A stretch of DNA of 26,374 nt, taken from assembly GCA_012798935.1 (NCBI GenBank), contig JAAZMG010000172.1:1-26374 (forward strand), given 5' to 3'. Source of the stretch: Tissierellia bacterium (lineage in GTDB: Bacteria; Bacillota; Clostridia; Tissierellales; Tepidimicrobiaceae). Below are positions 1 through 6,706 of the stretch, one piece after another (position 1 is the first letter of the stretch; every line of letters starts with the position of its first letter). The notes beneath the pieces were generated by a model. It did not search any database. It was given only the letters and a program-made list of their open reading frames with translations, and was not told where the DNA came from. The position numbers were made by a program, and so were the translations under genes.

Positions 1-345
1 CCCTATAACATATCCTGCAATAAATCCAGGAAGTATACCTATCCCAGATAAAGCAACACCAGCAACTAGGGCAAACACAGGGTTAGCACCCATGTTAATA
101 GCTACCAGCGAAGCAGCAGCCACTCCAGCTAAATTACCTGAAGAAATTCCCACCTCTCCAAGGAAAGCAATCTTAAGGAAATCGCCATTAATATATTTGT
201 GGATTGCTTCAATTAAAAAGCTTGCAATAGCTGCTCCTGCAAGGCCCGACATAGCTTTATCTCCTTTAGGGGCTTTGAGACTAAATAGTGAGAATAATAT
301 TAATGTTAATAGCAATAATCCCATTCCTTTTATAATTGTTAACAT
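1..345 (-). CDS. PTS IIC-like permease (PF13303 type), partial
   Basis: The first 115 codons of a leftward gene that runs off the window. The ATG (complement of 343-345) has a GGAGGG site 5 bases upstream. The visible protein is hydrophobic, with a first membrane segment at about residues 3-23, then FSLKAPKGDKAMSGLAGAA, FLGEVGISSGNLAGVAAAS and GIGILPGFIAGY. From memory these stretches are typical of the stand-alone PTS EIIC_2 family (about 340 residues), whose members often have no IIA or IIB partner nearby; none is visible here. It would act in the cytoplasmic membrane. Its leader is a tandem glycine riboswitch, so the real substrate may be glycine or something linked to glycine rather than a sugar; that is inference. 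Family assignment is fairly sure, substrate unknown. Confidence 0.75.
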   Translation of the reverse strand, partial: MLTIIKGMGLLLLTLILFSLFSLKAPKGDKAMSGLAGAAIASFLIEAIHKYINGDFLKIAFLGEVGISSGNLAGVAAASLVAINMGANPVFALVAGVALSGIGILPGFIAGYVIG

Positions 346-408
346 CAAATCCCTCCATCGTATTTTATAGTACATTGTCCCTGTTTTTTGAAATCAAGAG
401 CATTTTCC

Positions 409-475
409 AAAAAACAAAAAGACATGGAGGTACAATAGCATAAAAATAAGTACTGCTACTCTACCACCCTGTCCT
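409..475 (-). terminator. Riboswitch-controlled intrinsic terminator
   Basis: Read on the minus strand, the 475-453 arm can pair with the 440-419 arm in a stem of about 20 pairs with three mismatches. The inner part is GGTAGAGTAGCA against TGCTATTGTACC. A U-rich run (T5-G-T6, complement of 409-420) follows. The left arm contains the CAGGG that forms the 3' strand of P1 of glycine aptamer 2, so aptamer and terminator cannot form together. This predicts that glycine binding turns the downstream permease ON. Confidence 0.72.
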
Positions 476-662
476 TGTATCTGAAAGTTTCCCCACACGC
501 CACAAGCTTTGGTTGTATGGATTGCTTCTTCGATGCCCTCATAAGGGCTCTCCAGGGGCGTGTCAAATTGCTGTTCCGAACCTGAGAGTTTCAAAACAAG
601 ACGAGCGCTTACCTTGTTTTTTGCTCCTTCGGTTATCTTTAGGATAGATATTTCCAACAATT
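467..662 (-). ncRNA. Tandem glycine riboswitch
   Basis: Two glycine aptamers in series lie in the leader of the leftward PTS IIC-like gene. Aptamer 1 (662-566) is closed by AATTGTTG pairing with CAGCAATT and contains the conserved CCGAAGGAGCAAA and CTCTCAGG blocks. Aptamer 2 (557-467) is closed by CCCTG pairing with CAGGG and contains CTGGAGAGCCC, AAACTTTCAG and GGACAGGG. The blocks and their order match the gcvT-type riboswitch of Bacillus as remembered. Aptamer 1 has GGAAATATC where GGAGAG is usual. An 88-codon open frame across this region is not a gene. Confidence 0.88.
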
Positions 663-690
663 ATCATCCACTTATTAATTTAACGTAGAC

Positions 691-719
691 ATTATAACAT
701 AATAAATAAGGATTAACAA
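691..719 (-). promoter_or_regulatory. Sigma-A-type promoter of the glycine riboswitch transcript
   Basis: On the minus strand, TTGTTA (complement of 714-719), a 17-base spacer and a perfect TATAAT (complement of 691-696). The expected start near 683 lies about 20 bases before the first aptamer. Confidence 0.75.
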
Positions 720-862
720 CTAATAAAACATTGGAAAAGTTTTGAAATAAAGTCTAATTGTATGTTTTGAATTTCCATGAATTTTTGTAAAAATAACTAT
801 TGGAAGTCAAACTATATAAATAGTTACCGAATCAATATAAAAATTTAAAAACCTACATTGCC

Positions 863-891
863 TTGAAAGTTTTTATATTATGGTTTATACT
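863..891 (+). promoter_or_regulatory. Promoter of the THF riboswitch-folT transcript
   Basis: TTGAAA (863-868), a 17-base spacer and TATACT (886-891). A start near 898 puts the whole THF aptamer inside the leader. A small AGAAG/CTTCT hairpin (901-920) would sit at the 5' end of the RNA. The stretch 720-862 between the two divergent promoters is AT-rich and shows nothing else. Confidence 0.65.
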
Positions 892-953
892 ATAATTAAT
901 AGAAGCATAATATGTCTTCTACAGAGTTTTATTTAAGTTTAATTGGTTATAAT

Positions 954-1050
954 GGCAGAGTAGATAGTTTACGTAAAGTGTTGGAGGATGGGACGTTGCC
1001 TCTAAACGAAAAGCTTTTAATTAGCTTGCGTTAAACTATTGCGTTCGCTG
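954..1050 (+). ncRNA. Tetrahydrofolate (THF-I) riboswitch
   Basis: The block GAGTAGATAGTTTACGTAAAGTG and the later GGATGGGACGTTG match the THF riboswitch consensus of Firmicutes as remembered. Pairing supports it: ATAGTTTA (964-971) with TAAACTAT (1032-1039), and TTGGAGG (981-987) with CCTCTAA (999-1005, one G-U). P1 is short (CAG/CTG). The element sits in the leader of a folT-like gene, its classical target. Downstream, the Shine-Dalgarno GAGG lies in the loop of a GAAAG/CTTTC hairpin (1107-1120), which suggests control of translation initiation; the exact switching partner was not resolved. Confidence 0.82.
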
Positions 1051-1123
1051 ATACATCGTAGATTAAGTCTCTTTTTTGATGTGGCGGTTCTGTCATATCA
1101 TATTATGAAAGGAGGCTTTCTGT

Positions 1124-1660
1124 ATGCAAAAAATATCTACTAAGAATATTGCTTATTATGGTTTGTTAATAGCATTGAACATTGTATTAACCAGGATAGG
1201 CAGTATTAGAGTTGGTGGCGGAGGAGTAGAAATTGTTAGAATAGGATTTGGTGGTTATCCAGTAATCTTTGCTGGAGTAGTCTTTGGGCCTTTAGCTGGC
1301 GGTATCGTTGGAGCAGTTGGAGATGTAATAGGTCATTTCATGAGTCCTATGGGACCATATATGCCACATTTTACTATAACTGCAGCTCTAACAGGGATTT
1401 TACCAGGACTTGTAATGATGTTCTTTAAAGACAAAGAAGAATCTAAAACCTCATTTTGGAAACTTATTTTAGCAATAGGAGTGGGACAAGTTATTACCTC
1501 AATATTCATGGTACCTTATTTTATGCAAACATTGTTTAGTGTGCCAATGATAACTACTGTTCCAGGAAGAGTAATTGGTCAAGCTGTCCATATTCCTTTG
1601 TATGCATATGTAACAAAGGTTTTAGTAAATAGATTATATTTGGTATTAAGAACTAATTAA
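1124..1660 (+). CDS. folT: Folate ECF transporter S component (FolT family)
   Basis: A 178-residue integral membrane protein, the usual size of ECF S components. It has an N-terminal segment (about 10-25), then the FolT-like core RIGFGGYPVIFAGVVFGPLA and GAVGDVIGHFMSPMGPYMPH, followed by about three more hydrophobic segments. It would bind folates at the membrane and work with a shared EcfA-EcfA'-EcfT module encoded elsewhere. The ATG lies 8 bases after an AGGAGG site that is itself in a hairpin loop. A THF riboswitch in the leader independently supports folate as substrate, presumably repressing the gene when THF is plentiful. It is a single-gene unit closed by its own terminator. Confidence 0.88.
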   Translation: MQKISTKNIAYYGLLIALNIVLTRIGSIRVGGGGVEIVRIGFGGYPVIFAGVVFGPLAGGIVGAVGDVIGHFMSPMGPYMPHFTITAALTGILPGLVMMFFKDKEESKTSFWKLILAIGVGQVITSIFMVPYFMQTLFSVPMITTVPGRVIGQAVHIPLYAYVTKVLVNRLYLVLRTN

Positions 1661-1664
1661 GAAT

Positions 1665-1704
1665 AAAAAAAGCCATTACCTTTTATTAGATAGTGGCTTT
1701 TTTA
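1665..1704 (+). terminator. Intrinsic terminator after folT
   Basis: AAAAAGCCATTA and TAGTGGCTTTTTT form an A/T-flanked stem around a loop of about 13 bases, starting just after the folT stop. The symmetry means it could also work leftward. Confidence 0.8.
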
Positions 1705-1804
1705 TGTATGAATTATATATCCTGAATATTCTTGATCATCTGTTTATAATTATATAAGATTATATTATATCCAACTAAATTTTTAATAGAAGGATGAAAT
1801 AAAT

Positions 1805-2064
1805 ATGGGTGATACAAATACAAAAAGACTAGACAATAGAATTAATGCCCTTAAGTTCATAATCTATAGTTTTATAGGAATATTTATGTTTTTTATATCT
1901 ATTGAATTAGGTGGCAAAAAACTATTTTTATAGATCATATAGTTAATGTAGTTAAAAACTTATCGGAGATTCCACTAACTATAAAGGACACTATTATAAT
2001 ATGGATTGAAAGAGTTATATTATCCTTATTGATAGCTACGCCTATATTGCATTTGATTTTATGA
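1805..2064 (+). pseudogene. YjiH-type membrane protein fragment, frameshifted
   Basis: An ATG at 1805 after AAGGATG opens a frame reading ...LKFIIYSFIGIFMFFISIELGGK, then stops at 1931-1933. Shifting frame at the A6 run (1916-1921) continues the same kind of protein: TIFIDHIVNVVKNLSEIPL, then IIIWIERVILSLLIATPI, stopping at 2064. The composite of about 86 residues resembles the N-terminus of YjiH/nucleoside-recognition (Gate) proteins, which run to several hundred residues. Most of the gene is therefore gone, and what remains has lost one base. Family identity is from memory and moderate. Confidence 0.55.
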
Positions 2065-2081
2065 TATAGCAGGTATATAAT
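2053..2081 (+). promoter_or_regulatory. Probable ppdK promoter
   Basis: TTGATT (2053-2058), a 17-base spacer and TATAAT (2076-2081). The -35 box lies in the last codons of the YjiH relic. The leader to ppdK would be about 175 bases; no known riboswitch was recognised in it. Confidence 0.5.
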
Positions 2082-2263
2082 TTAGGTATATAATTATAAT
2101 TTAAATATATTGCATAGAATCTAAACTCATCTGAAGCAAATATTCTTAATTTCCCATATGACCCTAGATAATTAAATGTAATTAACATTGGTAAATAATT
2201 AATATGCTTGTCTAAAATTAAACAATTTCAAAATACAAATCAATTACATAGAGGAGGAGTTTT

Positions 2264-4885
2264 ATGGCAAAATATGTTTATCAATTTAATGAAGGTAATA
2301 AAGAAATGAAAGATTTACTAGGCGGCAAGGGAGCTAATTTAGCGGAAATGACAAAGATTGGGCTAAGTGTACCTTCTGGTTTTATAGTTACTACAGAAGC
2401 TTGTAGTAGATTTAATGAAAAAGGACAAAAAATTGATGACGATCTGGAAGGCGAAATATTAGACAATCTTCGTAAGCTTGAAGAAAAAGTAGGGAAAAAA
2501 CTTGGTGATGATAAAAAACCATTGCTACTTTCAGTACGGTCTGGAGCACCTATATCTATGCCAGGAATGATGGATACCGTTTTAAATATAGGATTAAACG
2601 ATAGAACTGTGGAAACGTTTGCGAAAGCTATATCCAATAAGAGGACAGCCTATGATAGCTATAGAAGACTTATACAGATGTTTGGCGATGTAGTTATGAA
2701 TATTCCTATGGAAAATTTTGAAAAGGTATTGGATGAAATAAAAGAAAGTAAAGGTTATGAAAACGATTTACAGCTTACTACTAATGATTTAAGGATGGTA
2801 GTTAAGGAATATAAAAAGGTATATAAAGAAATAATAGGTAAAGAATTTCCGCAGGAACCTAAGGTGCAATTACTTATGTCCATAGATGCAGTATTTAAAT
2901 CATGGCAAAATGAGAGAGCTGTATCTTATAGAAAGATACATAATATTCCTCACGATATTGGAACTGCAGTAAATGTTCAAATGATGGTATTTGGCAATAT
3001 GGGTGATGATTCTGCTACAGGAGTATTGTTTACTAGAAATCCTGCTACAGGTTCTAAAGGTGTTTATGGCGAATTTCTTGTAAATGCTCAAGGGGAAGAT
3101 GTAGTAGCAGGAATTAGAACTCCTCAATATATTGAAGAGATGAAAAATGTGTTTCCAGAAAGATATAATGAATTAGAAGAGGTATCTAAAAAACTTGAAA
3201 AGCATTATAAAGATATGCAGGATTTAGAATTTACTATTGAAAAGGGAAAGCTTTTCATACTTCAAACTAGGGATGGGAAAAGGACAGGAATATCAGCTGT
3301 AAATATAGCTGTAGATATGGTAGAAGAAGGATTGATTGATAAAAAGACTGCCATAATGAGAGTTGAGCCTTTGAGTATTAAACAATTATTACATCCTACT
3401 TTTGACAATGAAGAGTTAATGAAAGCCGAAGAGATAACGGAAGGCCTGGCTGCTTCTCCAGGAGCTGTTTCCGGAAAAATATACTTTACATCTGAAGATG
3501 TTGTAGAAGCTGCTGAAAAAGGAGAAGATACTATATTGGTTAGAAATGAAACTTCAGCTGAAGACATAAATGGTATGTTTAAGGCTAAAGGATTTTTAAC
3601 GGCGAAAGGTGGTATGACTTCTCATGCAGCAGTAGTAGCAAGACAGATGGGTAAAAGTTGTATATCTGGTTGTAGTGAGATTGAAGTAGATGAAAAAGAA
3701 AAGAAATTTATTATAAATGGAAAGGAATATAGGGAGGAAGATCATATCTCTTTAGATGGTAATACCGGAAAGGTTTATGAAGGCAGGATAAAAACGAAAG
3801 AGGCTGAAATTACTGGAAACCCTGACAAGCTATTGAGATGGGCAGATGAATTTAGAAGGTTAGAAATTTGGACTAATGTGGATAAATCAAAAGATTTGGT
3901 TAAAGCTTTAGAATTTGGTGCAGAAGGCATAGGTCTTTGCAGGACTGAACATATGTTCTTTGGTGAAGACAGAATAAACTATGTTAGAAGACTGATTATT
4001 GAGGAGGACGAAAATGAAAGGTTAAAGGTTTTGGATAAACTATTTGAATTTCAAAAAGAAGATTTTTATCAACTATTTAAAGATATGGACGATAGATCTA
4101 TAATAATAAGATTATTAGATTTACCTCTTCATGAATTTTTACCTAATAAAGAAAAAGATATGAGGATTTTAGCTGAAAAAATGAATATGGATTTTAATCG
4201 TATAAAATATATGGTGAATAGCCTTAAAGAATATAATCCTATGCTTGGTCACAGAGGCTGCAGACTAGGTATGACCAATCCTGAAATATATGAAATGCAA
4301 ACTAGGGCTATTATTTCAGCTGCAGTAGAGGTAGAAAAAGAATTAAATATTTCTATAACTCCTCAAATTATGCTTCCTTTAGTAGGAATAGAAGAAGAAA
4401 TAGCAATAATAAGAAGAGGTGTTTCGAAAATAGCAGATAAAATTATCGAAGAAAAAGATAGTAATATAATTTACGAAGTAGGTACTATGATAGAAATACC
4501 TAGAGCAGCACTTTTAGCAGATGATATTGCAAAACATGCAGATTTCTTCTCTTTTGGAACTAATGATTTAACTCAAATGACCTTTGGATTCTCCAGGGAT
4601 GATGCAGATATGTATATAAAGAGTTATATTGAACAAGGCATCTTTAATGTAAGTCCTTTTGAAACCATAGATACTAAAGGAGTAGGAAAACTTATGGACA
4701 TGACAGTAAGATTAGGAAGAGAAGCAAATCCAAAGATTCATATTGGTATATGTGGAGAACATGCAGGAGATCCAAAATCTATAGAATTTTGCGATAAAAT
4801 AGGACTAGATTATGTATCTTGTTCACCATATTTAGTACCTATAGCAAGACTTGCTGCAGCTCAAGCGGCTATTAAAAATGCATAA
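2264..4885 (+). CDS. ppdK: Pyruvate, phosphate dikinase
   Basis: An 873-residue cytoplasmic enzyme that interconverts pyruvate + ATP + Pi with phosphoenolpyruvate + AMP + PPi. Three parts are visible: the N-terminal ATP-grasp domain (about 1-350, with LGGKGANLAEM and LLSVRSGAPISMPGMMDTVL); the phosphohistidine domain with TAKGGMTSHAAVVARQMGK, catalytic His454; and the C-terminal PEP/pyruvate barrel with GLCRTEHMFF, FGTNDLTQMTFG and GICGEHAGDP, catalytic Cys830. Length and residue numbers are each one less than the 874-residue C. symbiosum enzyme (His455, Cys831), so the protein looks complete. The ATG has GAGGAGG 7 bases upstream. It appears to be a single gene; no PpsR/DUF299 regulator is next to it. 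Confidence 0.97.
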   Translation: MAKYVYQFNEGNKEMKDLLGGKGANLAEMTKIGLSVPSGFIVTTEACSRFNEKGQKIDDDLEGEILDNLRKLEEKVGKKLGDDKKPLLLSVRSGAPISMPGMMDTVLNIGLNDRTVETFAKAISNKRTAYDSYRRLIQMFGDVVMNIPMENFEKVLDEIKESKGYENDLQLTTNDLRMVVKEYKKVYKEIIGKEFPQEPKVQLLMSIDAVFKSWQNERAVSYRKIHNIPHDIGTAVNVQMMVFGNMGDDSATGVLFTRNPATGSKGVYGEFLVNAQGEDVVAGIRTPQYIEEMKNVFPERYNELEEVSKKLEKHYKDMQDLEFTIEKGKLFILQTRDGKRTGISAVNIAVDMVEEGLIDKKTAIMRVEPLSIKQLLHPTFDNEELMKAEEITEGLAASPGAVSGKIYFTSEDVVEAAEKGEDTILVRNETSAEDINGMFKAKGFLTAKGGMTSHAAVVARQMGKSCISGCSEIEVDEKEKKFIINGKEYREEDHISLDGNTGKVYEGRIKTKEAEITGNPDKLLRWADEFRRLEIWTNVDKSKDLVKALEFGAEGIGLCRTEHMFFGEDRINYVRRLIIEEDENERLKVLDKLFEFQKEDFYQLFKDMDDRSIIIRLLDLPLHEFLPNKEKDMRILAEKMNMDFNRIKYMVNSLKEYNPMLGHRGCRLGMTNPEIYEMQTRAIISAAVEVEKELNISITPQIMLPLVGIEEEIAIIRRGVSKIADKIIEEKDSNIIYEVGTMIEIPRAALLADDIAKHADFFSFGTNDLTQMTFGFSRDDADMYIKSYIEQGIFNVSPFETIDTKGVGKLMDMTVRLGREANPKIHIGICGEHAGDPKSIEFCDKIGLDYVSCSPYLVPIARLAAAQAAIKNA

Positions 4886-4987
4886 TTGGAATAAAATATA
4901 TATTGGGGGCCGTACTAATATTAAATAAATCTATCATAGAGAGAGTCCTTTGCTGGAAATTTTATTTTTGAGAAACTATATTTTATA

Positions 4988-5017
4988 TTGAACAAATTAG
5001 TAAATAAATGGTATAAT
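4988..5017 (+). promoter_or_regulatory. Promoter of the small repeat protein
   Basis: TTGAAC (4988-4993), an 18-base spacer and TATAAT (5012-5017). The predicted start near 5024 gives a leader of about 30 bases to the chosen ATG. Confidence 0.65.
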
Positions 5018-5052
5018 CAAAAGAGGGATTGTAAATGGAGGTGGGTATTGGG

Positions 5053-5361
5053 ATGGATGATAAGGTTTATGATTTATTAGAAAAGTTATATTTAGAAGTT
5101 CAGGGAATAAAGGGAAACATGGCAACTAAAGATGATTTAAAGGACTTTGCAACTAAAGATGATTTAAAGAACTTTGTAACCAAAGATGACATAAAAAATA
5201 TGGCAACCAAGGATGATATTGAACTTTTAGCAGATGAACTTCATACTGAAATTCAGACAGTACTTGATGAGGTAAAGGAGCTGCGTAATGATCTTACCAC
5301 AATGGAAATATTGACAACCAAAAATGCATTTGATATAGCTAAGCTAAAAGCTATACGATAG
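5053..5361 (+). CDS. Small coiled-coil protein with 9-residue repeats
   Basis: A 102-residue acidic/lysine-rich soluble protein of unknown function. The ATG at 5053 is preferred over 5035 because GGAGGTG (5037-5043) lies 9 bases before it and would be inside the longer frame. Residues 24-59 are four imperfect copies of a 9-residue unit (A-T-K-D-D-L-K-x-F), then a heptad-rich tail (EIQTVLDEVKELRND) likely to form a coiled coil. Short proteins with such TKDDLKN repeats are familiar in Firmicutes, often near mobile or phage DNA, but I know of no assigned role. It has its own promoter and terminator, so it is not part of the BREX operon that follows. Confidence 0.7.
   Translation: MDDKVYDLLEKLYLEVQGIKGNMATKDDLKDFATKDDLKNFVTKDDIKNMATKDDIELLADELHTEIQTVLDEVKELRNDLTTMEILTTKNAFDIAKLKAIR
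5122..5229 (+). repeat. Four tandem 27-bp coding repeats
   Basis: Units at 5122-5148, 5149-5175, 5176-5202 and 5203-5229, each encoding one 9-residue repeat. The first two are nearly identical and the last two more diverged. The 27-bp period keeps frame, so copy number could change without breaking the gene. Confidence 0.85.
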
Positions 5362-5396
5362 ACGATATCAAATATGGATAAAAAATATCCGCACTG

Positions 5397-5424
5397 AAAC
5401 CAATCCTTAGGGATTGGTTTTTTG
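5397..5424 (+). terminator. Intrinsic terminator upstream of BREX
   Basis: AACCAATCC, loop TTAG and GGATTGGTT followed by a T run: a perfect 9-bp stem. It separates the small repeat-protein gene from the BREX promoter. Confidence 0.88.
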
Positions 5425-5447
5425 CTATACTATTTATGGTAGAGGGG

Positions 5448-5475
5448 TTGTCTTTAGCCATGGTTAAGATATAAT
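5448..5475 (+). promoter_or_regulatory. BREX operon promoter
   Basis: TTGTCT (5448-5453), a 16-base spacer and TATAAT (5470-5475). A second overlapping TATAAT lies at 5475-5480. It is the only good promoter before brxA and lies just after a strong terminator. Confidence 0.65.
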
Positions 5476-5494
5476 ATAATTAACCAAAACTGGC
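5457..5494. promoter_or_regulatory. Inverted repeat around the BREX -10 box
   Basis: TGGTTAA (5461-5467) and TTAACCA (5480-5486) flank a 12-base centre that holds the -10 box. Outer GCCA (5457-5460) and TGGC (5491-5494) extend the symmetry. The arrangement suggests an operator where a dimeric repressor would block RNA polymerase. No regulator gene such as brxR lies beside the operon. Confidence 0.5.
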
Positions 5495-5520
5495 CATAAA
5501 AAGAGGTGGTATATAAGCAT

Positions 5521-6117
5521 ATGCAAAAATATAGTTCGACTTTAAAATCTATATCCTATCTATATCCAGAGATGAAAAAGGCATCAATGCTTATTTCTAA
5601 GGGATATAGCCTAGAGAAAGCAAAAGAAAAAGCTATAGAAGATAATATTTTTATGATAAATTCGGAGAGCCGAAAAAGACAAATTGCTTCAACAGTAATC
5701 AATAGAATGAAAATATTAGATGATTTTTTAATTGAAAAAATCGCCTATGGAGATTTAGATACTAGTAAACAAATAGTTCTCTATTCCATACTAAAAACTG
5801 ATAGGCTATTCTTTGAGTTTTTTCAAGAAGTTTTTAAGGAGAAAATTACTTTAAAAGACAACATAATAACAGATAAAGATTTTAACCTTTTTTTCCAAAG
5901 CAAAAGAGAACAAAGTGAACAAATAAATTCTTGGACAGAATATACTGTTCGCAAATTAAAGCAAGTTTATAAATACATATTAGTAGAATCCAACTTGGCT
6001 GAAAGAAAAAAGAAAGACCTATACATAACAAGACCATTAATGGATAGGAGTATAGTATTATATTTAAAAGACAAAGGGGATACAATCTATATACAAAGTA
6101 TGTTAGGAGAGATTTAA
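5521..6117 (+). CDS. brxA: BREX protein BrxA (DUF1819)
   Basis: First gene of the defence operon, 198 residues. The ATG at 5521 is preferred to an in-frame GTG at 5506 because GAGGTGG (5503-5509) is the likely ribosome binding site. The sequence is of the BrxA type: a helical, charged protein beginning with LKSISYLYPEMKKASMLISKG, with ESRKRQIASTVINRMK and SWTEYTVRKLKQVYKYIL later. BrxA proteins are small DNA-binding components of BREX type 1. The stop is 3 bases before brxB, so the two are probably translationally linked. Identity rests on motif resemblance and on its place directly before brxB-brxC-pglX-pglZ. Confidence 0.88.
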   Translation: MQKYSSTLKSISYLYPEMKKASMLISKGYSLEKAKEKAIEDNIFMINSESRKRQIASTVINRMKILDDFLIEKIAYGDLDTSKQIVLYSILKTDRLFFEFFQEVFKEKITLKDNIITDKDFNLFFQSKREQSEQINSWTEYTVRKLKQVYKYILVESNLAERKKKDLYITRPLMDRSIVLYLKDKGDTIYIQSMLGEI

Positions 6118-6120
6118 AAC

Positions 6121-6693
6121 ATGAATATTTATGAAAGACTAGATGAAATACTTCCCATTATAAAAGACAAAGAGTTTATGGAAAGTAAAGGCATTGGAAA
6201 TGAAATAGGTTTTTATATCTTTGACTATGAGGCTAAATATGAAATACTAGTTAGAAACCATATTAAAGATTTAAAGGAAAAAGTAAACAAGAAGAATTTG
6301 AACTTTTATATAAGAGAATTTGATCTATATGAAATGATGATTAAAATAATTGAAGAAAAAGGATATTTGGAAGAATTGTTTAAAATGGAAGAAGAAAAAG
6401 GAACAAAAAACATAGTTAAGCCTATTAAAACAACTTTGAGATTTACTCAAAAAAATGATTTGCTCATTGACTATTTAAAAAAAAGTGTAGAGGAAAAAGA
6501 TATTGTATTCATTACAGGTGTGGGAAAAGTATGGCCTATTATTAGAACCCACACCATTCTTAACAATCTCCAACCAGTGGTAAATGTACCGGTAATTATG
6601 TTTTTTCCAGGGGAATATAGTGGTTTAGAACTCCATTTATTTAATAAAATTGAGGATGAAAATTACTATAGGGCTTTTAGATTAGTAGAATAA
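6121..6693 (+). CDS. brxB: BREX protein BrxB (DUF1788)
   Basis: A 190-residue soluble protein of the usual BrxB size. Recognisable stretches are FYIREFDLYEMMI, VFITGVGKVWPIIRTHTIL and PVIMFFPGEYSGLELHLFNK near the C-terminus, characteristic of DUF1788. BrxB is needed in characterised BREX systems, but its biochemical role is not settled; interaction with other BREX components is the usual view. It starts 3 bases after brxA, with AGGAGA as ribosome site, and ends 13 bases before brxC. Nothing about it looks damaged. Confidence 0.88.
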   Translation: MNIYERLDEILPIIKDKEFMESKGIGNEIGFYIFDYEAKYEILVRNHIKDLKEKVNKKNLNFYIREFDLYEMMIKIIEEKGYLEELFKMEEEKGTKNIVKPIKTTLRFTQKNDLLIDYLKKSVEEKDIVFITGVGKVWPIIRTHTILNNLQPVVNVPVIMFFPGEYSGLELHLFNKIEDENYYRAFRLVE

Positions 6694-6706
6694 AGGGGGC
6701 AATTTT

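Noticed and set aside
92..370. 92-codon open frame on the plus strand
   Set aside because: Opposite strand of the PTS IIC-like gene, which has a proper ribosome site, start and membrane-protein sequence.
394..660. 88-codon open frame on the minus strand
   Set aside because: It coincides with the tandem glycine riboswitch and its terminator; the pattern is explained by RNA structure and the protein resembles nothing.
948..953. TATAAT directly before the THF aptamer
   Set aside because: Transcription from it would start inside the aptamer and cut P1; the TTGAAA-N17-TATACT promoter at 863-891 fits better.
5122..5229. 27-bp repeats as a CRISPR array
   Set aside because: Units are contiguous with no spacers and keep a reading frame; they encode protein repeats.
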